Counted from the stretch's first letter, positions 49,416-58,950 are shown. The stretch is DNA of 64,000 nucleotides from DASSUW01 sp963740605 (GCA_963740605.1 CAVUFC010000018.1:868001-932000), one strand, 5' to 3'. Numbers and translations are program-made. Notes: generated by a model from the letters alone, not told the origin.

Positions 49416-50046
49416 GCCCGGACTCGTAGGCGACGGCGGTCGCCTGCACGCGATCGCGCGCGCCGAGCTTCTCCAGGATCGAGGCGACGTGCGTCTTGAT
49501 CGTGGCGCGGCTGACGAACAGGGAGTCGGCGATCTCAGTGTTCGACATCCCGCGTGCCACGAGCTTGAGCACCTCGGCCTCGCGCGCGGTCAGCGCATCG
49601 ATTGCCTCCCGTGACGCGGTGTCGGCGCGGCGTGTCGTGAACGCCTCGATCAGCCTGCGCGTGACGCTGGGCGCCAGCATCGCCTCGCCGGCGGCGACGA
49701 CGCGGATCGCGCGGACGAGGTCGTCGGCGGGTGCGTACTTGAGCAGGAAGCCGCTGGCCCCGGCCGCCAGCGCCTCGTACACGTATTGGTCCTCGTCGAA
49801 CGTCGTCAGCACCAGGATGCGGGAGCTCGAGCCGGCGGTGCGCCGCGTGGCCTCGATCCCGCCCAGCCGCGGCATCCGCACGTCCATGAGGACGACGTCG
49901 GGTGCGTGCCGCTCGATCTGTTCCAGCGCGTCGAGCCCGTCGCTCGCCTCGGCCACGACCTCGATGTCCGGCTCGCGGTCGAGCACGAGCCGTAGCCCGG
50001 TGCGGACCATCTCCTCGTCGTCGCAGATCAGAACCCGGATCGTCAT
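49405..50046 (-). CDS. NarL/LuxR-family response regulator
   Basis: The 213-residue protein has a receiver domain (about 1-120) with the acidic pair CDDEE and the phospho-acceptor Asp in VVLMDVRMPR, plus a C-terminal LuxR helix-turn-helix (LTAREAEVLKLVARGMSNTE). It is co-transcribed with the upstream histidine kinase, overlapping it by four bases. Confidence 0.92.
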   Translation of the reverse strand: MTIRVLICDDEEMVRTGLRLVLDREPDIEVVAEASDGLDALEQIERHAPDVVLMDVRMPRLGGIEATRRTAGSSSRILVLTTFDEDQYVYEALAAGASGFLLKYAPADDLVRAIRVVAAGEAMLAPSVTRRLIEAFTTRRADTASREAIDALTAREAEVLKLVARGMSNTEIADSLFVSRATIKTHVASILEKLGARDRVQATAVAYESGLMD

Positions 50047-51131
50047 AGCGGGAACGTCGCGCGCACGCGGAAGCCGCCCTCGTCGCGCGGCCCGTGCTCG
50101 AGCCGGCCGCCGTAGAAGCTCACACGCTCGCGCATGCCGAGCAGACCGCGCCCCGCGCCGGCGACGCCGTTGACGTGTGTGCCACCGTCGTCGGTGACGT
50201 CGAGTTCCAGCTCGTCGGGTCGGTACCTCACGGTGACCGCGGCGTGGGCGCCGTGGGCGTGCTTGACGCTGTTCGTCAGTGCTTCCTGCACGACGCGGTA
50301 CGCGGACAGGTCGAGCCCGGATTCGAGCGGTGCCGGCTCGCCCTCCACGTGCAACGTCACGGGGAGGCCGGCGTCGGTCACGCGGGCGGCCAGCTCGTCG
50401 AGCTGCGCGAGCCGCGGGTGTGGCGCGACGCCCTGCTGCTCGCCGTCCTCGCGCAGCAGCCCGAGGAGCCGCTGCATCTCCTCGAGCGCGGAGCGCCCTG
50501 AGCGCTCGATCGTGCCAAGGGCCTCGTCGACGGTCTCCTCACGGCCGTCAAGCACGCGTCGGGCGCCTTGTGCCTGCAGAACCACGACGCCGAGGCTGTG
50601 GGTGACGATGTCGTGCAGCTCGCGGGCGATGTGGCGACGCTCGTCCTCGACGGCCTCCCGCGCGACGCGCTCAGCGTCCCCGCGGGCGGTGCGGGCCCGG
50701 GCGAGCGCGAGGCGCACCGCGCGGCCCACGAACCAGAACGCGACGGGCGTCATCACGTCGCTCGCCATGCCGCCGAGGTCGCCGTACTGCGGGCTGTTGA
50801 TGTCGTGGAGCACGATCCCGACGGCGATCGCCAGGCCGCCCGCGATCGCCTTCCCGAGTGGCTCGTTGGCGGCGACGGTGTAGGTCACGAGCGTGATCGC
50901 GACGTACTCCGCGAACACGGACGGCGGGTTGTCCGCCAGACCTTGCACGGCGGCGGCGAGGGCCACGAACAGTGCAACCGCGAGCGGCGCCCGCCGCCGG
51001 AACGTCAGCGCCATCGTGAGCAGCAGCGCCGCGTGGGCGGCAGGCTCCGAGGCACCGATCTGGATCTGCGCGAGAACGGTCAGCGCGACCGCGATCGCTC
51101 CGTCGACCACGAGGTCGGATGGGCGTTCCAC
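50043..51131 (-). CDS. Membrane sensor histidine kinase (HisKA_3 type)
   Basis: The 362-residue protein has four to six membrane helices in residues 10-135, a dimerisation/phospho-acceptor helix ERRHIARELHDIVTHSLGVV with the His, and an HATPase domain (VVQEALTNSVKHAHGA, then GRGLLGMRERVSFYGG). This is the NarX/DesK-like group that partners with LuxR-type regulators; the partner is the next gene. The sensed signal is unknown, and no large extracytoplasmic domain is present. Confidence 0.92.
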   Translation of the reverse strand: MERPSDLVVDGAIAVALTVLAQIQIGASEPAAHAALLLTMALTFRRRAPLAVALFVALAAAVQGLADNPPSVFAEYVAITLVTYTVAANEPLGKAIAGGLAIAVGIVLHDINSPQYGDLGGMASDVMTPVAFWFVGRAVRLALARARTARGDAERVAREAVEDERRHIARELHDIVTHSLGVVVLQAQGARRVLDGREETVDEALGTIERSGRSALEEMQRLLGLLREDGEQQGVAPHPRLAQLDELAARVTDAGLPVTLHVEGEPAPLESGLDLSAYRVVQEALTNSVKHAHGAHAAVTVRYRPDELELDVTDDGGTHVNGVAGAGRGLLGMRERVSFYGGRLEHGPRDEGGFRVRATFPL

Positions 51132-51241
51132 GCACGAGAAGCTAGTCCGTGCGCTGGCGCGCCGCCATCGGCCACGCGGCCAGTGCGAAATCGTCCGCGT
51201 GGCCGATAGTTTCCCGGCTCCGCGCTGCTTACGGTGCCGCC

Positions 51242-51505
51242 ATGGACATCATCGTTCTCGCCATCACCCTCATCGCCGCCCTACTGCTTCCGCGCACCAG
51301 GGCGCTTATCGTCGCCGGGATCACCTGGCTCGCCGGGCTCTCAATGGTCGCGTGGGGTCCCGCGCACAACGCCGACGTGCACCTGAGCAGCGCCGGGTTC
51401 TGGGTCCCATGGTTCGTCGTGCTGGCGATCTGCTTCCTGATCGTCTTCGGGATCGACCGCTTCAAGCGCCGGGCCGCCTCGCCCCGCCTCGACGGGGCGC
51501 GGTGA
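51242..51505 (+). CDS. Small membrane protein, function unknown
   Basis: The 87-residue protein has two to three hydrophobic helices (MDIIVLAITLIAALLLP, VAGITWLAGLSMVAW and FVVLAICFLIVFGI) and a basic tail. The ATG at 51242 follows a gap of 110 bases from the divergent kinase start. It overlaps the pentapeptide gene by four bases. Confidence 0.6.
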   Translation: MDIIVLAITLIAALLLPRTRALIVAGITWLAGLSMVAWGPAHNADVHLSSAGFWVPWFVVLAICFLIVFGIDRFKRRAASPRLDGAR

Positions 51506-52044
51506 GGGCGCCGCTGCCACCGCAGGAAGACGAGGAGACGCGGCTCGTCGACGCGGACCTCGCCGGCGGTCGCGAGCGCGGCTGGCAGCTGACCGACACG
51601 GTCGTCGAGCGCGGCAACCTCGCCAATCTGGTCGCGCGCGAGCTCACGCTGAACCGAGTCGTCTTCTCCGGCGCCCGCCTCACCGGCGTCGAGTGGACGC
51701 GCGGCCGCCTCACCGACGTCGTGTTCCGCGACTGCCGGATCGACCTCGCGACGTTCGCGGGCACGACGTTCGACCGCGTGACGTTCGACGGCTGCATGCT
51801 CGGCCAGGCGGAGTTCCGCGAGGCGTTGCTGCGCTCGGTGCGCTTCGACCATTGCGACCTGAGCGAGGCCGACATGTCCGGCGTCCGGATCGACGGCTGC
51901 GAGCTGCGATCGTGCACGCTCGACGGCATGACGGGCGTCGACCGCCTGCGCGGCGCCGCGATGCCGTGGGGCGACGTGGTCGGCCACGCCGGGTTGTTCG
52001 CAGTCGCGCTCGGCATCCGGGTCTTGACCGAGGAGGACCGATGA
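51502..52044 (+). CDS. Pentapeptide-repeat protein
   Basis: The 180-residue protein has runs of A(D/N)LxX-type units, for example FSGARLTGVEWTRGRLTDV, FDGCMLGQAEFREALLR and DHCDLSEADMSGVRIDG, giving a right-handed quadrilateral helix. Such proteins can mimic DNA (for example Qnr against gyrase poisons) or have no known role. Starts at GTG 51502 and overlaps the next gene by four bases, so it belongs with the membrane protein and GST. Confidence 0.82.
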   Translation: MRAPLPPQEDEETRLVDADLAGGRERGWQLTDTVVERGNLANLVARELTLNRVVFSGARLTGVEWTRGRLTDVVFRDCRIDLATFAGTTFDRVTFDGCMLGQAEFREALLRSVRFDHCDLSEADMSGVRIDGCELRSCTLDGMTGVDRLRGAAMPWGDVVGHAGLFAVALGIRVLTEEDR

Positions 52045-52676
52045 CGCTCGTCCTGCACCAGCACCCGTTCGCCTCGTACTGCCAGAAGGTCCTGATCGCG
52101 CTGTACGAGCTCGACGTCCCGTTCGAGAGCCGGATCGTCGAGGGCGAGGAGGGGAGAGCCGAGCTCGCGGCGCTGTGGCCGATGGCGACGATCCCGGTGC
52201 TGCGCGACGACGCGGCGGACCTGACGCTGCCCGAGTCGACGGCGATCATCGAGTACGTCGCCCCGGCGCTCGTCCCCGACCTTGAGGCCCGGTTGTGGGA
52301 TCGGTTCTTCGACAACCACGTCTCGACCCCGATGCAGAAGATCGTCGCCGACGAGCTCCGACCCGCCGATGCCAAGGATCCGCACGGGGTCGGCGAAGCG
52401 CGGGCCGAGCTCGACGCCGCGTACGGGGTGCTCGACGACCAGGTCGCCTCACGCCGTTGGGCGGCCGGCGACGGGTTCACGGTCGCCGACTGCGCGGCTG
52501 CCCCGGCGCTCTTCTACCTGCGGGCGATCCACCGCTGGAGCGGCGACCACGCCAACGTCGTGCGCTACTACCGCGACCTCATGGCCCGCCCGTCGGTCGC
52601 CCGCGTGCTCGATCACGGCCGCCCGTACCGGGAGCTGTTCCCGCTGCCCTGGCCCGCGGACCAGGACGACCTCTAG
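52041..52676 (+). CDS. Glutathione S-transferase family protein
   Basis: The 211-residue protein has a thioredoxin-like N domain (LVLHQHPFASYCQKVLIALY with the SxxC-like FASYCQ site, and PVLRDDAADLTLPESTAII) and an all-helical C domain (FTVADCAAAPALFYLRAIH). It may conjugate or reduce small electrophiles; many actinobacteria lack glutathione, so the thiol partner is unclear. Its upstream neighbours overlap it, forming a three-gene operon. Confidence 0.87.
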   Translation: MTLVLHQHPFASYCQKVLIALYELDVPFESRIVEGEEGRAELAALWPMATIPVLRDDAADLTLPESTAIIEYVAPALVPDLEARLWDRFFDNHVSTPMQKIVADELRPADAKDPHGVGEARAELDAAYGVLDDQVASRRWAAGDGFTVADCAAAPALFYLRAIHRWSGDHANVVRYYRDLMARPSVARVLDHGRPYRELFPLPWPADQDDL

Positions 52677-52699
52677 GCCGCTTCGCACGTCCGCTCGCG

Positions 52700-52889
52700 A
52701 TGACCGGGAACGCGGCGCGCGCCGCCGAGGCCGCGGGCGTCGAACACCTCGTGATCAACGCGGGCTGCGTCCTGCCGCCGGTGCCGATCGGCGTGCCGTT
52801 CCTCGACGCGTCTGCAACAGATACGGCTCACCAACGTCAAGCTCGCGCCCGCAGCGGCCGACGACCTGGGGTGCACGGTGAACGGATAG
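52700..52889 (+). pseudogene. Probable remnant of a small oxidoreductase-like gene
   Basis: Frame one reads NAARAAEAAGVEHLVINAGC, then VLPPVPIGVPFLD, which resembles part of an NAD(P)-dependent short-chain or NmrA-like protein, then loses sense near 52808. A second frame continues LTNVKLAPAAADDLGCTVNG and a stop at 52889, and may be the tail of another gene. Neither piece is long enough to be a gene. The assignment is tentative and rests on local similarity only. Confidence 0.4.
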
Positions 52890-52907
52890 CCATCGTGCTC
52901 CTGACTG

Positions 52908-52940
52908 GAAACGACCTCGGCCACGGGCCGGGGTCGTTTC
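52908..52940 (-). terminator. Terminator hairpin behind the tRNA
   Basis: GAAACGACCTCGGCC (52908-52922) pairs with GGCCGGGGTCGTTTC (52926-52940) in 14 of 15 positions around an ACG loop. It stands 15 bases past the 3' end of the tRNA-Arg on the same transcript. Either strand could use it; the plus side continues into TTTC. Confidence 0.75.
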
Positions 52941-52954
52941 TTTCGGGCCGGCTA

Positions 52955-53027
<73 letters not shown>

Positions 53028-53054
53028 GGAAGTACGGATGCTAGCGACGGGTCC

Positions 53055-54623
53055 TCAGAACAACGGCAGCGGCAGCTCTGGCCCGGCATCTGCCTCTTCG
53101 TGCAGCACGCGTTCGGCGCGCCGGAAGGCGGCATCCGCCTCGTCGCGACTGTCGGCCACGGCCGTCAGGCCGACGCTACCGAGCTCGGCTAGGGCGCCCA
53201 TCATGTGGAAGACGACGCCCGTTTGACGCGCTTGATCGAAATGCAGGCGGTGTCGCACGGCGATGTCGAAGAGATCGTCGATCTTCAGGCCGCGCAGCCG
53301 GTCGTCGTGCAGGTGGTCGGTGGCCACCAGGTGCTTCTCGCGCCCGCTTGGAGCGATGAACAACGCGGCGTCCGCGTCGTAGGCGCCATCCGTGAGGAAC
53401 TGGAGCGTGAGAAACGGGTGCGTCGTCCCGCCCTTGCGCAGGTTGAGCTCGATGGCGTACGGCGTCCAGCCGCCAGTGGGATCGCGTACGACGACGAAAT
53501 CCAGGGCGAAGCGCCCGAGCACCCCCGCCTGCGACAGCCGTGTCCCGATCTTGGCGGCCTCCTGGGTGATCGCTCGCGCGTAGCCGAAGTCGGCGGGGAA
53601 GCGACAGCCCAGATATGTCTGGCCGCTCGGTCCACCGAGCAGCTGGTCATGCGTGGAGAGCAGCTCGACATCCCCCAGCGGCGTCACGCGCAACTGCACG
53701 CTCGGGCTCCTGAGCTCGACGCCGGTCACGCGCTCTTCGACGATGCCGCCGTCCTGTGCCAGCTGGGCGAAGTACCGGTCCGGGCGAACGTCGGGATGCT
53801 CGAAGGCGAGCGCCTCCAGTCGGCGGGCCAGCTCCGCCTGTTCGTCGTTCGCGCCAGGCGGGGGCAGATCACGCAGGTCGACGACCGCGTTGCCCCGGCC
53901 GGCCACGCCGTCATTGAGCTTGACGATGGCGCTCGTGACGGCCGGCTTCGCCGCCCGCATCCGCGCGAGCGCGCCGACGGCGCCGTCGGCATCGCGAATG
54001 TCCTCGAAGCCGATCGGGTGGGGCACCCCGGCCTCGGCGAACAGCCGCCGGCAGCCGGTCTTGGTGCCCAAGGGAAGGTGCACCGGATCGGCGCCGTAGA
54101 GCGGGATGCCGAGCATCAGCGCTAGATCGCGCTCGAGTGCGGACGTCGCGTACGGCACGAGATGGCTGCGCTCCGGGTTTGGTATCAGCGCGCGGATCTC
54201 CGCGAGCGCGCGCGGGCGCGCAAGCAACTTCTCGGCCAGCGACCGCGCCGAGCCATCGTGCGTCGAGACCATGTGCAGGCGGCTGCGGGCCTGCCGGGGG
54301 ATCACGCCAGGGAGCAGTCCGAGGTAGTACTCGACCACGCCCTCCGGCACGGGACGGCCGGTCACATAGATCACCCGCATCCGGGGCTTGCGCAGCAGGA
54401 ACAGCAGGAACAGCATGCGCTCCTCGAGCGCCTGCAGCACCGTTCCGCTCTGCGTGGCGTCGGGTGCGATCGACGGCACGACGACGATCGACTCGCCGGG
54501 CTGGTTCAGCCGCATCGCCGTCCAGAGCGGCACGAGCCGCTCCTGGAGCAGGGCGAAGCGCGCACTGCGTTCGTGCTCGCTGAGGTCGCTCAGCCGCGGC
54601 GCGGATTCGGTGAGCTCGGTCAC
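53055..54623 (-). CDS. ATP-grasp ligase related to peptide ligase PGM1
   Basis: The 522-residue protein resembles the pheganomycin peptide ligase group (PGM1-related). Features visible are VVVPSIAPDATQSGTVLQA, YVTGRPVPEGVVEYYLGLLP, then an ATP-grasp core with SAIVKLNDGVAGRGNAVVD for ATP and FALDFVVVRD with AIELNLRKGGTTHPF for metal and nucleotide. PGM1 joins an amino acid-like substrate to peptides. Here the gene ends a four-gene operon with histidine kinase, response regulator and cyclase genes, so it may make or modify a signalling or storage molecule. The substrate is unknown. Its ATG overlaps the cyclase stop by four bases. Confidence 0.78.
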   Translation of the reverse strand: MTELTESAPRLSDLSEHERSARFALLQERLVPLWTAMRLNQPGESIVVVPSIAPDATQSGTVLQALEERMLFLLFLLRKPRMRVIYVTGRPVPEGVVEYYLGLLPGVIPRQARSRLHMVSTHDGSARSLAEKLLARPRALAEIRALIPNPERSHLVPYATSALERDLALMLGIPLYGADPVHLPLGTKTGCRRLFAEAGVPHPIGFEDIRDADGAVGALARMRAAKPAVTSAIVKLNDGVAGRGNAVVDLRDLPPPGANDEQAELARRLEALAFEHPDVRPDRYFAQLAQDGGIVEERVTGVELRSPSVQLRVTPLGDVELLSTHDQLLGGPSGQTYLGCRFPADFGYARAITQEAAKIGTRLSQAGVLGRFALDFVVVRDPTGGWTPYAIELNLRKGGTTHPFLTLQFLTDGAYDADAALFIAPSGREKHLVATDHLHDDRLRGLKIDDLFDIAVRHRLHFDQARQTGVVFHMMGALAELGSVGLTAVADSRDEADAAFRRAERVLHEEADAGPELPLPLF

Positions 54624-55753
54624 ACCTTGGCGCGTGCCTCGTCGAGTCCGACGACGTTGTAGGCGCGGGCCGGCTTCGAGAACCCGCGCAGCTTCAGCTC
54701 GCCGACCGAATCCGCGACCACGATGTCCTCGATCGCCGAGAACACGCGCTGGCTGATCAGGATCTGTCGCCGCTCGGCCTCAGCGCACAACCGCGCCGCG
54801 AGATTCGTGACGCTGCCGATCGCGGTGTAATCCGAACGGCCTTCGAACCCGATCCGGCCCAACGTCGCGTGGCCCTGCGCGATGCCGACCCCGAAGTCCA
54901 GGTCGTAGTCCTTGCGCGCCCATGCGTCCGCCAGTTCGGCGACGCGACCGCGCATCGCCAGCGCCATGCGGACCGCACGTTCGGGCGCGTCAGGACAATC
55001 GAGCGGATCGTTGAAAATGACCATCAGCCCGTCGCCCGTGAACCGCTCGAGCGTGCCATCAAAGCGGTGGACCAGGTCACCGAGCGCCCTGTGGTACTCG
55101 CCCAGCACGGCCATGACATCCTCCGGCTCGACCGTCTCTGCAAAGCTCGTGAACCCGCGAAGATCGCAGAACACGACGGTGATCTCCCGACGGTGACTCT
55201 GCAGGAACGACTCGTCTCCGGACGACACGACGAGCTCCACGAGTTGGGGGGACAGGAAGCGCCGAAGCCGGCCCATGCGCTCCAGCGCGGCGACCTGGTC
55301 GCGGACGCGTTCCTCGAGCTCGCGATTCCAGGCGGCGAGCTCGGCGGCCTGTGACTCGATCGTGTCGTGATAGTGCTTGATGCGCAGCAGCGAGTGCACG
55401 CGCGCGAGCAACTCGGCCTGGTCGAACGGCTTCTGGATGAAGTCGTCGGCCCCGGCCTCGGTCGCGGCAACCTTCTCCTGCTCGCCGCTGGCGGTGATCA
55501 TCACGACGGGGAGGAAGCTCGTGGACGGCTCGGCGCGCAGGGCTCGACACACTGCGTACCCGTCCATCTCGGGCATCAGGATGTCGAGCAAAACAAGGTC
55601 GACTGGCTCGGCGGCGACATGCTCGAGTGCCTCCCGTCCCGAGTTGGCCGCCGCCACGCGGTACCCGCGTGGCGCGAGGATCGCCTCGAGGAGTCGCACG
55701 TTCTGCGGAAGGTCGTCGACGACGAGGATCGTCGCATGCTCCGACATGTTCAC
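54620..55753 (-). CDS. Response regulator with class III adenylate/guanylate cyclase output
   Basis: The 377-residue protein has a receiver domain (about 6-125; VVDD for metal, phospho-acceptor Asp in LVLLDILMPEMDGY), a coiled-coil linker (ESQAAELAAWNRELEERVRD), and a class III cyclase domain with metal-binding Asp in VVFCDLRGFTSF and the later FTGDGLMVIFND. The catalytic domain seems complete, so phosphorylation could control cyclic nucleotide output. Start is GTG at 55753 with GGGAG seven bases before it; it overlaps the single-domain regulator stop by four bases. Confidence 0.9.
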   Translation of the reverse strand: MNMSEHATILVVDDLPQNVRLLEAILAPRGYRVAAANSGREALEHVAAEPVDLVLLDILMPEMDGYAVCRALRAEPSTSFLPVVMITASGEQEKVAATEAGADDFIQKPFDQAELLARVHSLLRIKHYHDTIESQAAELAAWNRELEERVRDQVAALERMGRLRRFLSPQLVELVVSSGDESFLQSHRREITVVFCDLRGFTSFAETVEPEDVMAVLGEYHRALGDLVHRFDGTLERFTGDGLMVIFNDPLDCPDAPERAVRMALAMRGRVAELADAWARKDYDLDFGVGIAQGHATLGRIGFEGRSDYTAIGSVTNLAARLCAEAERRQILISQRVFSAIEDIVVADSVGELKLRGFSKPARAYNVVGLDEARAKV

Positions 55754-56139
55754 GCGTTCGCTCCCGTGGCTGCGAGCGCCGCCGCGACCTGTCGCGGGAA
55801 CTCGCGGATGTCGAGCGGCTTCGCGAGATAGTGGTCGAATCCGGCCGCGAGAAACCGCTCCCGATCTTCCTTCATGGCGAACGCGGTCAGGGCGATCACC
55901 GGGATGTCGCGCGTTTCCCGATCGGACCGCAGGCGGCCAAGCGCCTGCACACCGTCCATGCCCGGCAGCTGGACGTCCATGAGCACGAGGTCTGGATGCC
56001 TCGCGCGGGCGAGCGCGAGCCCATCCTCCGCGTTCTCGGCCTCCAGGGTCTGGTAGCCGGTGTGGTTGAGGATGTCGCGCGCCAGCTTCAGGTTCCTTGG
56101 GTTGTCCTCGATGATGAGGATGAGCGCAGCGACGATCAT
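55750..56139 (-). CDS. Single-domain response regulator (CheY/DivK-like)
   Basis: The 129-residue protein is a receiver domain alone: IIEDNPRNLKLA for the acidic pair, the phospho-acceptor Asp in LVLMDVQLPGMDG, Thr in VIALTAFAM and Lys in YLAKPLDI. Such proteins relay phosphate to another partner. Both ends overlap neighbours by four bases, the hybrid kinase before it and the cyclase regulator after it, so it likely shuttles phosphate between them. Confidence 0.92.
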   Translation of the reverse strand: MIVAALILIIEDNPRNLKLARDILNHTGYQTLEAENAEDGLALARARHPDLVLMDVQLPGMDGVQALGRLRSDRETRDIPVIALTAFAMKEDRERFLAAGFDHYLAKPLDIREFPRQVAAALAATGANA

Positions 56140-58757
56140 GGCTCGTCCTTCGCGCCGACAAGCCGGTCGACCAGGTCGACGAGCTCGGACTTACGCAGCG
56201 AGCCCTTCCGCGCGATGTAGCTGATCTGGCCGGCGAGGCGGTCATGGTCGGCGCGCGTCATGTCCTTGGACGTCAGGACGACGATGGGAACGTCGTCGAC
56301 CAGCGGGTCGGCGCGCAGCCGCGCGACAACGTCGAAGCCGTCCACGTCCGGCATCAGCAGGTCGAGCACCACGACCGCCGGTCGCACGCGCCGGACGACA
56401 CGGACCCCTTCTTCACCTCCGCTTGCGCGCACCACGTCCCATCCTTCCGGCGCAAGTACGGCCTCGAGGAGGTCCAAGTCCACCGGGTCGTCGTCGATCG
56501 CGACGAGCGTGCGCCGGTCGCCTCGCGGGGCGACGCACCGAGCCAGCGCGTCGAGCAGGCTCGCCCGGTCGACCGGCTTGACGAGGTAGTCGGCGGCGCC
56601 CAGTGCATACCCGGCGCCCTGATCGTCGATCATCGAGACGATGACCACGGGGATCGCCGACGTGGCGGGGTCGCCCTTGAGCTGGGCGACCACCTCCCAC
56701 CCATTCAGTCGTGGCAGCAGGACGTCGAGGATCACGGCTGCCGGCACGAGGCGCCGGACCAGGTCGAGCGCCTCGACACCGTCGCGCGCGACCGCCACGG
56801 CGTAGCCCGCGTCCTCCAGGTAGACGCGCAGGAGCGCGGCCGAGCGGTGGTCGTCCTCCACGATGAGAACGCTGCCGCCGGCCACGGGCACCGCCTCCGG
56901 TGTCGGCTCGGCGGGCACGGCGGAGCCGGGAAGCATCGGGATCGTGAACGAAAAGGTGCTTCCTACGCCGAGCTCGCTCTCCATCCACAGGCGTCCGCCG
57001 TGGAGGTCGACGATCCGCTTCGACAACGTGAGGCCGAGTCCGGTGCCCTCCGTACCGGTTCTCGCCGCGCGACCGCCCCGCTGGAACGCTTCGAAGATGC
57101 GGTCCTGCTCGTCCTCGGCGATGCCGATACCCGTGTCCCGGACGCTGACCTGCGCCTCGTCGCCGATCCGGCGGCCCTGGACCGTCACCGACCCGCCGTC
57201 GGGCGTGAACTTCACCGCATTGCTGAGGAGGTTCAGGACCACCTGCTTGAGCTTGCGCGCATCTGCCTGGGCGATGCCGAGGCTCGGCTCGATGTCGCAC
57301 GCGAGCGAGATCCGGTGCCTGGCGGCGCGCTCGCGAACCATCGCGACGCCGTGCTCGATCATTTCCGCGAGGAGGACCGGTTCGAGGTCGAGCTCCATCT
57401 GGCCCGCCTCGACCTTCGAGAGGTCGAGGATCTCGTTGATCAGCTCGAGCAGATGGCGCCCCGAGTCGCGTATGTCGCGGACGTACTCGTCCTGCCGCTC
57501 GTTGAGCTCGCCGAACATCCGATCCAGCAGGACATCTGAGAAGCCCATGACCGCGTTCAGTGGCGTCCGCAGCTCGTGCGACATGCTGGCGAGGAACTCG
57601 GACTTGTGCTGGCTGGCCACCTCCAGCTCGCGCGTCTTACGTTCGAGCTCTTGGAACACGCGGGCGTTGTGGATGGCTACGACCGACTGGCCTGCGAGCG
57701 TCTCGAGGAGGTCGACGGTCTCCTCCGGCAGCGCTCCCGGGACCGTGCGCCGGACGACCAGTGAGCCGAAGATCTCGTCCTGCCGCCGGAGTGGCAACAC
57801 CACCATGGAGCGCCACCCGTGGGCGCGGAGCACCTCGACGTGTGGATCGGGCGGTTCGGCGTTGAGATCGGGCGCCTGGCGTACCTCACCCACGGCGGCC
57901 GCGCCGCCCATGAACGTCCCCTGCAGCCCGATCCGGATGCCCTGCAGCGCGCCGACGAGTTCCGCACTCGTGCCGGCGCAGGTTCGCAGCACGAACTCCT
58001 CGGCCTCCGCGTCGAACTCGAATATCGAGGCGCCGTCGGCTCCCGCAAGCTCGGCCGCACGGGTGACGATCGTCGTCAGGACCTGGCCGAGATCGAGACT
58101 CGAGCTCACCGCCTGGCTTATCTCGCCGAGCACGCGGAGTTCGTCGACCGACCGCGCCAGCTGCGCGCTGCGCTGCTCGAGCTGCTGAAAGAGCTCGACG
58201 TTCCGGATCGCGATCGCGGCCTGGGCGGCGAAAGTCGTCAGCAGATCGATCGTCCTGTCGCCGAACGGATCGACCTCGAGCCGCCAGAGGACCAGGACGC
58301 CGGCCACGCGGTCCCCGACAAGCATCGGCGCCCCGAGCATCGTGCGGTACCCGCCCAGCTCGCGCCCGGTGGGCCAGCGGTAGATGGGATCGGCGAGCAC
58401 GTCGGGGATCTGGACGATGCGCCGCTCCAGCCCAACCCGGCCGACGAGCGTCTCGGGACCTTGCTTCACGGGATGGCGCCGCATGAAGTCCCGATACTGC
58501 TCGGAACCGCCGACGACGAAGGCGATCCGGTAGACGTCGTCATCAAGTTGGTAGACGTAGCCGCAGTCTGCGCGGCACAAGGTGACGGCGTGACGTACCA
58601 GCATCTCGAAGACGCGCTCGAGCCTGTAGTCAGAGCGCCCGATTACCTCGAGGACTTGACTGGTAGCCGTCTGCCGCTCGATCGCTTCGGCCAGTTCACG
58701 CTCCAGCCGAGCCACGCGGTCGGCATCAGGCGCCACCGGATTCGGTCGAGCAGACAC
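56136..58757 (-). CDS. Hybrid histidine kinase with two GAF-like sensors and two receiver domains
   Basis: The 873-residue protein is soluble. Order: short coiled coil, GAF 1 (about 55-195), GAF 2 (about 215-365), HisKA with the H-box MSHELRTPLNAVMGF, HATPase (VLNLLSNAVKFTPDGG, GIAEDEQDRIFEAF, GTGLGLTLSKRIVDLHGG), receiver 1 (VLIVEDDHRS, VILDVLLPRLNGW) and receiver 2 (VVVLDLLMPDVDGF). Two tandem receivers suggest a branched phosphorelay. The GTG at 58757, with a GAGGAG site before it, is preferred to an ATG 38 codons upstream. It heads a tight four-gene operon. Confidence 0.92.
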   Translation of the reverse strand: MSARPNPVAPDADRVARLERELAEAIERQTATSQVLEVIGRSDYRLERVFEMLVRHAVTLCRADCGYVYQLDDDVYRIAFVVGGSEQYRDFMRRHPVKQGPETLVGRVGLERRIVQIPDVLADPIYRWPTGRELGGYRTMLGAPMLVGDRVAGVLVLWRLEVDPFGDRTIDLLTTFAAQAAIAIRNVELFQQLEQRSAQLARSVDELRVLGEISQAVSSSLDLGQVLTTIVTRAAELAGADGASIFEFDAEAEEFVLRTCAGTSAELVGALQGIRIGLQGTFMGGAAAVGEVRQAPDLNAEPPDPHVEVLRAHGWRSMVVLPLRRQDEIFGSLVVRRTVPGALPEETVDLLETLAGQSVVAIHNARVFQELERKTRELEVASQHKSEFLASMSHELRTPLNAVMGFSDVLLDRMFGELNERQDEYVRDIRDSGRHLLELINEILDLSKVEAGQMELDLEPVLLAEMIEHGVAMVRERAARHRISLACDIEPSLGIAQADARKLKQVVLNLLSNAVKFTPDGGSVTVQGRRIGDEAQVSVRDTGIGIAEDEQDRIFEAFQRGGRAARTGTEGTGLGLTLSKRIVDLHGGRLWMESELGVGSTFSFTIPMLPGSAVPAEPTPEAVPVAGGSVLIVEDDHRSAALLRVYLEDAGYAVAVARDGVEALDLVRRLVPAAVILDVLLPRLNGWEVVAQLKGDPATSAIPVVIVSMIDDQGAGYALGAADYLVKPVDRASLLDALARCVAPRGDRRTLVAIDDDPVDLDLLEAVLAPEGWDVVRASGGEEGVRVVRRVRPAVVVLDLLMPDVDGFDVVARLRADPLVDDVPIVVLTSKDMTRADHDRLAGQISYIARKGSLRKSELVDLVDRLVGAKDEP

Positions 58758-58950
58758 CAGGATGCTCCTCGCCGAGCATAACCGCGGGGCTCCCCGCTGT
58801 GCACGGTCTGCTTGGCAGCGACGCACCGACCCGCCAACAGCCACGCGACTCGCGTTCGAGAATGCCGGCACAGCTCAAGGGCACAGGTAGAGTCACTCCA
58901 TTCGATCCAGGTACGTCCTGCTGTCGAGACGGCGTTGGGGGCACAGACCT

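Noticed and set aside
58758..58950. Gap between the hybrid kinase and the UspA-like gene, searched for a regulatory RNA or operator
   Set aside because: No long inverted repeat, conserved RNA core or convincing promoter pair could be seen by eye.
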